Source: an uncultured Selenomonadales bacterium
GTDB taxonomy: Bacteria > Bacillota > Negativicutes > Selenomonadales > Selenomonadaceae
Assembly (NCBI GenBank): GCA_947305445.1
Contig: CAMZDU010000019.1
Coordinates: 1-9,722 of the forward strand
DNA length: 9,722 bases
Direction of reading: 5' to 3'
Shown: piece by piece, positions 7,205 to 9,722 of the stretch
Layout: the number at the start of each line of letters is the position of its first letter
Numbering within the stretch: the first letter of the stretch is position 1
Translations under genes and position numbers: made by a program
Notes under the pieces: model-generated
The model's input: only the letters and a program-made list of their open reading frames with translations
The model's database searches: none
Told to the model about the DNA's origin: nothing

Positions 7205-7762
7205 TTAAAATCTCAACTCGCCGCGCTCCAGACGTTCGCGAAGTGTCGGAGCATTGGCGTCTTTGTCGGCCAAAATCGTCGGCGCGAACGGCCAATCAAT
7301 TCCGATTTGCAAATCGTCCCAGCGAATGTTGCCATCACAGTTCGGCGCGTAAAAATTGTCGGCCTTATATTGAATCTCCACCTCGTCTGTCAACGTCAAA
7401 AATCCGTGCGCAAATCCACGGGGAATAAGCAACTGCTTTTTATTGTCGGCGGTGAGTTCGACGGCGACCCAACGAGCGAAAGTTTTGGAACCTTCGCGAA
7501 TGTCAACCGCCACGTCCAAAAGTTTGCCGCGTGTGCAACGAACGAGCTTTGCCTGCGCACAAGGTGCCGTCTGATAGTGCAGACCGCGCAGAGTTCCCAC
7601 TTGCTCCGAGTAGGATTGATTATCTTGCACGAAATTGAACGTCAATCCTGCCGCCTCGAATTTGCGTTCCGACCACGTTTCCATAAACCAACCGCGTGCG
7701 TCGCCGAAAACTTTGGGTTCAATTATCAGCACGCCGTCCAGAGCTGTCTTGGTTACTTGCAT
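7205..7762 (-). CDS. rfbC: dTDP-4-dehydrorhamnose 3,5-epimerase (RfbC/RmlC)
   Basis: This 185-residue cytoplasmic enzyme turns dTDP-4-keto-6-deoxyglucose into dTDP-4-keto-rhamnose, the third step to dTDP-L-rhamnose for lipopolysaccharide or other surface sugars. Its length is normal for the family. Visible landmarks of the cupin fold are FGDARGWFMETW (19-30), LRGLHYQ (58-64) with the catalytic base His62 and Arg59, Lys72 in AKLVR, DVAVDIR (83-89), PRGFAHGF (114-121), the likely catalytic Tyr138 in FYAP, and LADKDANAPTL (164-174) with the Asp168 partner. ATG 7762 has GGAGGT at 7771-7776, 8 bases ahead, and a good promoter at 7794-7822. rfbA, rfbB and rfbD are not in the window; the next gene in the unit is addA, which is unrelated in function. 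Confidence 0.95.
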   Translation of the reverse strand: MQVTKTALDGVLIIEPKVFGDARGWFMETWSERKFEAAGLTFNFVQDNQSYSEQVGTLRGLHYQTAPCAQAKLVRCTRGKLLDVAVDIREGSKTFARWVAVELTADNKKQLLIPRGFAHGFLTLTDEVEIQYKADNFYAPNCDGNIRWDDLQIGIDWPFAPTILADKDANAPTLRERLERGELRF

Positions 7763-7793
7763 TAGCGATTACCTCCAAAAATTTATTTCACGC

Positions 7794-7822
7794 AGTTTAG
7801 CCGTTTTGCCATTCAGCGTCAA
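7794..7822 (-). promoter_or_regulatory. Vegetative promoter for rfbC-addA
   Basis: On the minus strand, TTGACG (7822-7817) and TAAACT (7799-7794) are separated by exactly 17 bases, matching five and four of six consensus bases. The expected transcript start is near 7787, giving a leader of about 25 bases that contains GGAGGT. Confidence 0.6.
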
Positions 7823-7833
7823 GGAACTTCGGC

Positions 7834-7904
7834 AATGTGGAATTAGGAATTGTACGGCGGAGCTTGTTGAAACTACAACTCAAAAAATTTCTAATTCCTC
7901 ATTC
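7834..7904. repeat. Palindromic GGAATNN repeat in the rfbC/mreB divergent region
   Basis: The left arm aatgtggaattaggaatt (7834-7851) and the right arm aatttctaattcctcatt (7886-7903) are inverted copies with 16 of 18 matches around a 34-base interior. The first 20 bases (7834-7853) are identical to 4345-4364 inside addA, and attcctcattc (7894-7904) equals 4370-4380. The interiors differ. The element sits between the two divergent promoters, directly behind the rfbC one. Confidence 0.75.
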
Positions 7905-7940
7905 GAAGGAAGTGCAACGGGTTAATTAAATACGCGGCTA

Positions 7941-7968
7941 TTGCAAAGTGTAAAAAGTATGATAAAAT
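7941..7968 (+). promoter_or_regulatory. Vegetative promoter for mreBC
   Basis: TTGCAA (7941-7946) and TAAAAT (7963-7968) stand 16 bases apart, matching four and five of six consensus bases. The expected transcript start near 7975 leaves a leader of about 45 bases before mreB, with AAGGGAG at 8002-8008. Confidence 0.55.
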
Positions 7969-8019
7969 ACTTCCGCTTAGCGCAGGCGTAATTTTTTCCT
8001 GAAGGGAGCAATCTGACAC

Positions 8020-9060
8020 ATGTGGAATATTTTTGGCGGTCTGTCGCACGACATGGGAATTGACCTGGGAACGGCGAATACTCTCGTGCACGTCAAGGGT
8101 CGTGGGATTGTCCTGCGTGAACCTTCGGTTGTTGCAATAAAAAGTGACACGGGCGAAGTGCTGGCCGTGGGCGAAGAGGCCAAACAGATGATCGGGCGCA
8201 CACCCGGAAATATAATTGCCATTCGCCCGATGAAAGACGGCGTCATTGCAGATTTTGACGTGACGCAGGCGATGCTCCGCTACTTCATTCGCAAGGCGAT
8301 GAATTCAAAATCCTTCGTGCGGCCGCGAGTGGTCGTCGGCGTGCCCAGCGGTGTCACAGAGGTCGAAAAACGCGCCGTCATTGACGCGGCAACTCAAGCA
8401 GGTGCCCGCGAAGCTTACCTTATTGAAGAACCCATGGCGGCGGCAATCGGCGCGGGTCTGCCCGTCGAAGAGGCAACCGGCAACATGGTCGTCGACATCG
8501 GCGGCGGCACAACAGAAATTGCAGTCATATCGCTCGGAGGTATCGTCACCAGCCGTTCAATCCGTATCGGCGGCGACGAAATGGACTCGGCGATTATTCA
8601 ATACATCAGACGCATGTACAGCTTGATGATTGGCGAACGCACTGCCGAGGAAATTAAAATCACAATCGGCACCGCAATCGTCAACAGTGCCAAAGAAAAA
8701 TCCATGCAGGTTCGCGGCCGCGACTTGGTTACCGGTTTGCCGAAAAATGTCGAAGTCAAATCCGGCGAAATTCGCGAGGCTCTGGGCGATCCGATTTTTA
8801 AAATCGTCGACGCTGTTAAGAGCACGCTCGAAAAAACTCCGCCCGAACTGGCCGCCGACGTCATGGATCACGGCATAATGATGACAGGCGGCGGCGCACT
8901 TCTGACCGACTTGGACAAATTGCTTGCCAAGGAAACGGGCATGCCGGTTATCGTTGCCGACGACGCATTAAGTTGCGTGGGCGAAGGTACCGGCCGCTCA
9001 CTTGAGAACATGAATTTGCTTAAGCGGGTCGTCATGACATCCAAAAAGCTGAGACAATGA
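8020..9060 (+). CDS. mreB: Rod-shape-determining actin homologue MreB
   Basis: This 346-residue protein is the bacterial actin that forms membrane-bound filaments and directs side-wall peptidoglycan synthesis. The length is typical. The ATPase motifs are intact: phosphate 1 [12 protein letters not shown] (12-23, Asp15), the [14 protein letters not shown] block (107-120), catalytic Glu136/Glu137 in [13 protein letters not shown], phosphate 2 [13 protein letters not shown] (157-169), [10 protein letters not shown] (180-189) and the adenosine motif MMTGGGALL (287-295). The short N-terminus MWNIFGGLS is hydrophobic and may be a membrane-binding amphipathic stretch. ATG 8020 has AAGGGAG at 8002-8008, 11 bases ahead, slightly long. 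Its stop overlaps the mreC start (ATGA), so the two are coupled. A true MreB is favoured over Mbl by linkage to mreC. Confidence 0.97.
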   Translation: MWNIFGGLSHDMGIDLGTANTLVHVKGRGIVLREPSVVAIKSDTGEVLAVGEEAKQMIGRTPGNIIAIRPMKDGVIADFDVTQAMLRYFIRKAMNSKSFVRPRVVVGVPSGVTEVEKRAVIDAATQAGAREAYLIEEPMAAAIGAGLPVEEATGNMVVDIGGGTTEIAVISLGGIVTSRSIRIGGDEMDSAIIQYIRRMYSLMIGERTAEEIKITIGTAIVNSAKEKSMQVRGRDLVTGLPKNVEVKSGEIREALGDPIFKIVDAVKSTLEKTPPELAADVMDHGIMMTGGGALLTDLDKLLAKETGMPVIVADDALSCVGEGTGRSLENMNLLKRVVMTSKKLRQ

Positions 9061-9722
9061 GCAACAAATTACACAAAGAGAAACGTACCGGCAAAAAAAT
9101 TATCGCGCTTATTTTTGTGTTTATCAGCGTGTTTTGTTGTGTATTCTTCGCGGCGCGCAGTAAGTTCGTCACGCCCGTTGCCGATAACACTGCCATGGCA
9201 ATTCTGTCACCGTTTCAACGCGCCTTTTCGTGGGTCGGCAGTCAGCTTGCCTTCGTCCGCAACACCATCACGGAAATTTCGCACCTGCGCGAACAAAATA
9301 AGCTGTTGCGCGAAGAAGTCGAGCTTTTGCGTGCGCAGAACTTGACGGCGTCGGAATATGCCTCGGAAAATCAACGGCTCAGAAATTTGCTTGATTATAA
9401 GCAGGCGGTCACTCAATTCGATTTGGTTGCGGCAAGCGTAATCGGTCGCGAGTCGGCTTCCTGGTCCAGCGTTATAGTCATCAATCGCGGCACACTCGAC
9501 GGCGTAGCCAACAACATGCCCGTCGTAACAGAACTCGGTCTGGTCGGTCACGTTATGGAGGCCGGCTTAAACTCGTCAAAAGTTCAACTGCTGATTGATC
9601 CGCGTTCGTCGGTCGGCACGCTGATTCAGCGTCCGGAGTCGCGGGTTGCGGGAATTGTCGAAGGCGACATCAAAAATCCTGCACGGCCGCACATGGTCAA
9701 TATCCCGAAAGATTCAGACGTT
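9057..9722 (+). CDS. mreC: Rod-shape-determining protein MreC (cut by window end)
   Basis: The frame starts at ATG 9057, overlapping the mreB stop by 4 bases, and stays open to the last base, giving 222 residues of a protein usually about 270-300 long. MreC is a bitopic membrane protein that links the cytoskeleton to the elongation synthases PBP2 and RodA. Seen here are a basic N-terminus, one transmembrane helix (about 14-33), a coiled coil (about 74-113, [20 protein letters not shown] and [12 protein letters not shown]) and the start of the beta-rich domain with family blocks VIGRESASW (128-136), INRGTLDGV (142-150), GLVGHV (161-166), [13 protein letters not shown] (175-187) and GIVEG (199-203). 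The ribosome site is weak, so translation probably depends on mreB. mreD would be expected next. Confidence 0.95.
   Translation, partial: MSNKLHKEKRTGKKIIALIFVFISVFCCVFFAARSKFVTPVADNTAMAILSPFQRAFSWVGSQLAFVRNTITEISHLREQNKLLREEVELLRAQNLTASEYASENQRLRNLLDYKQAVTQFDLVAASVIGRESASWSSVIVINRGTLDGVANNMPVVTELGLVGHVMEAGLNSSKVQLLIDPRSSVGTLIQRPESRVAGIVEGDIKNPARPHMVNIPKDSDV

Noticed and set aside
7203..7295. A longer start for AddA, adding 31 residues
   Set aside because: The added part is the rfbC 3' end read in another frame, has no family match, and ATG 7202 begins the protein exactly where AddA proteins start.
7307..7765. A 152-codon plus-strand frame opposite rfbC
   Set aside because: It is antisense to a gene with all RmlC motifs and has no ribosome site or family match.

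Overview
The window looks like chromosomal DNA of a diderm member of the Firmicutes, most likely a Negativicutes/Selenomonadales-type bacterium. Firmicutes-type genes (addA, a YqgF-like protein, a DUF3084 protein, mreBC, strong AGGAG-type ribosome sites) sit beside outer-membrane or envelope genes (a TolC-family protein and the rhamnose gene rfbC). This assignment is inferred from gene content only. Codon use is two-sided: Lys, Ile and Phe favour AAA, ATT and TTT, while Ala, Val, Asp and Arg favour GC-rich codons.

Layout from left to right: (1) 44-228, a decayed tyrosine-recombinase (integrase) fragment with an in-frame stop and a frame change. (2) 305-1850, plus strand: a TatA-type translocase subunit, then a TolC-like outer-membrane protein whose start lies inside the tatA reading frame. 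(3) 1871-3486, minus strand: a DUF3084 coiled-coil membrane protein and a YqgF-like RNase H-fold protein with overlapping stop and start. (4) 3487-3797, a noncoding stretch with a terminator hairpin, a weak promoter candidate and a small repeat. (5) 3798-7762, minus strand: rfbC followed after 2 bases by addA. (6) 7763-8019, a divergent control region with a good promoter for each direction and a second repeat copy. (7) 8020-9722, plus strand: mreB overlapping mreC, which runs off the end.

Most genes are housekeeping: protein export (Tat, TolC), cell shape (MreB, MreC), surface sugar supply (RfbC) and double-strand-break repair (AddA). I see no complete new defence, mobile or biosynthetic system. 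The less ordinary signals are a dispersed palindromic repeat with a 7-base GGAATNN period, one copy of which is translated in frame inside addA; the integrase relic; a very regular Asn/Leu heptad zipper in the DUF3084 protein; the long tatA/tolC overlap; and an addA gene paired with rfbC instead of addB.
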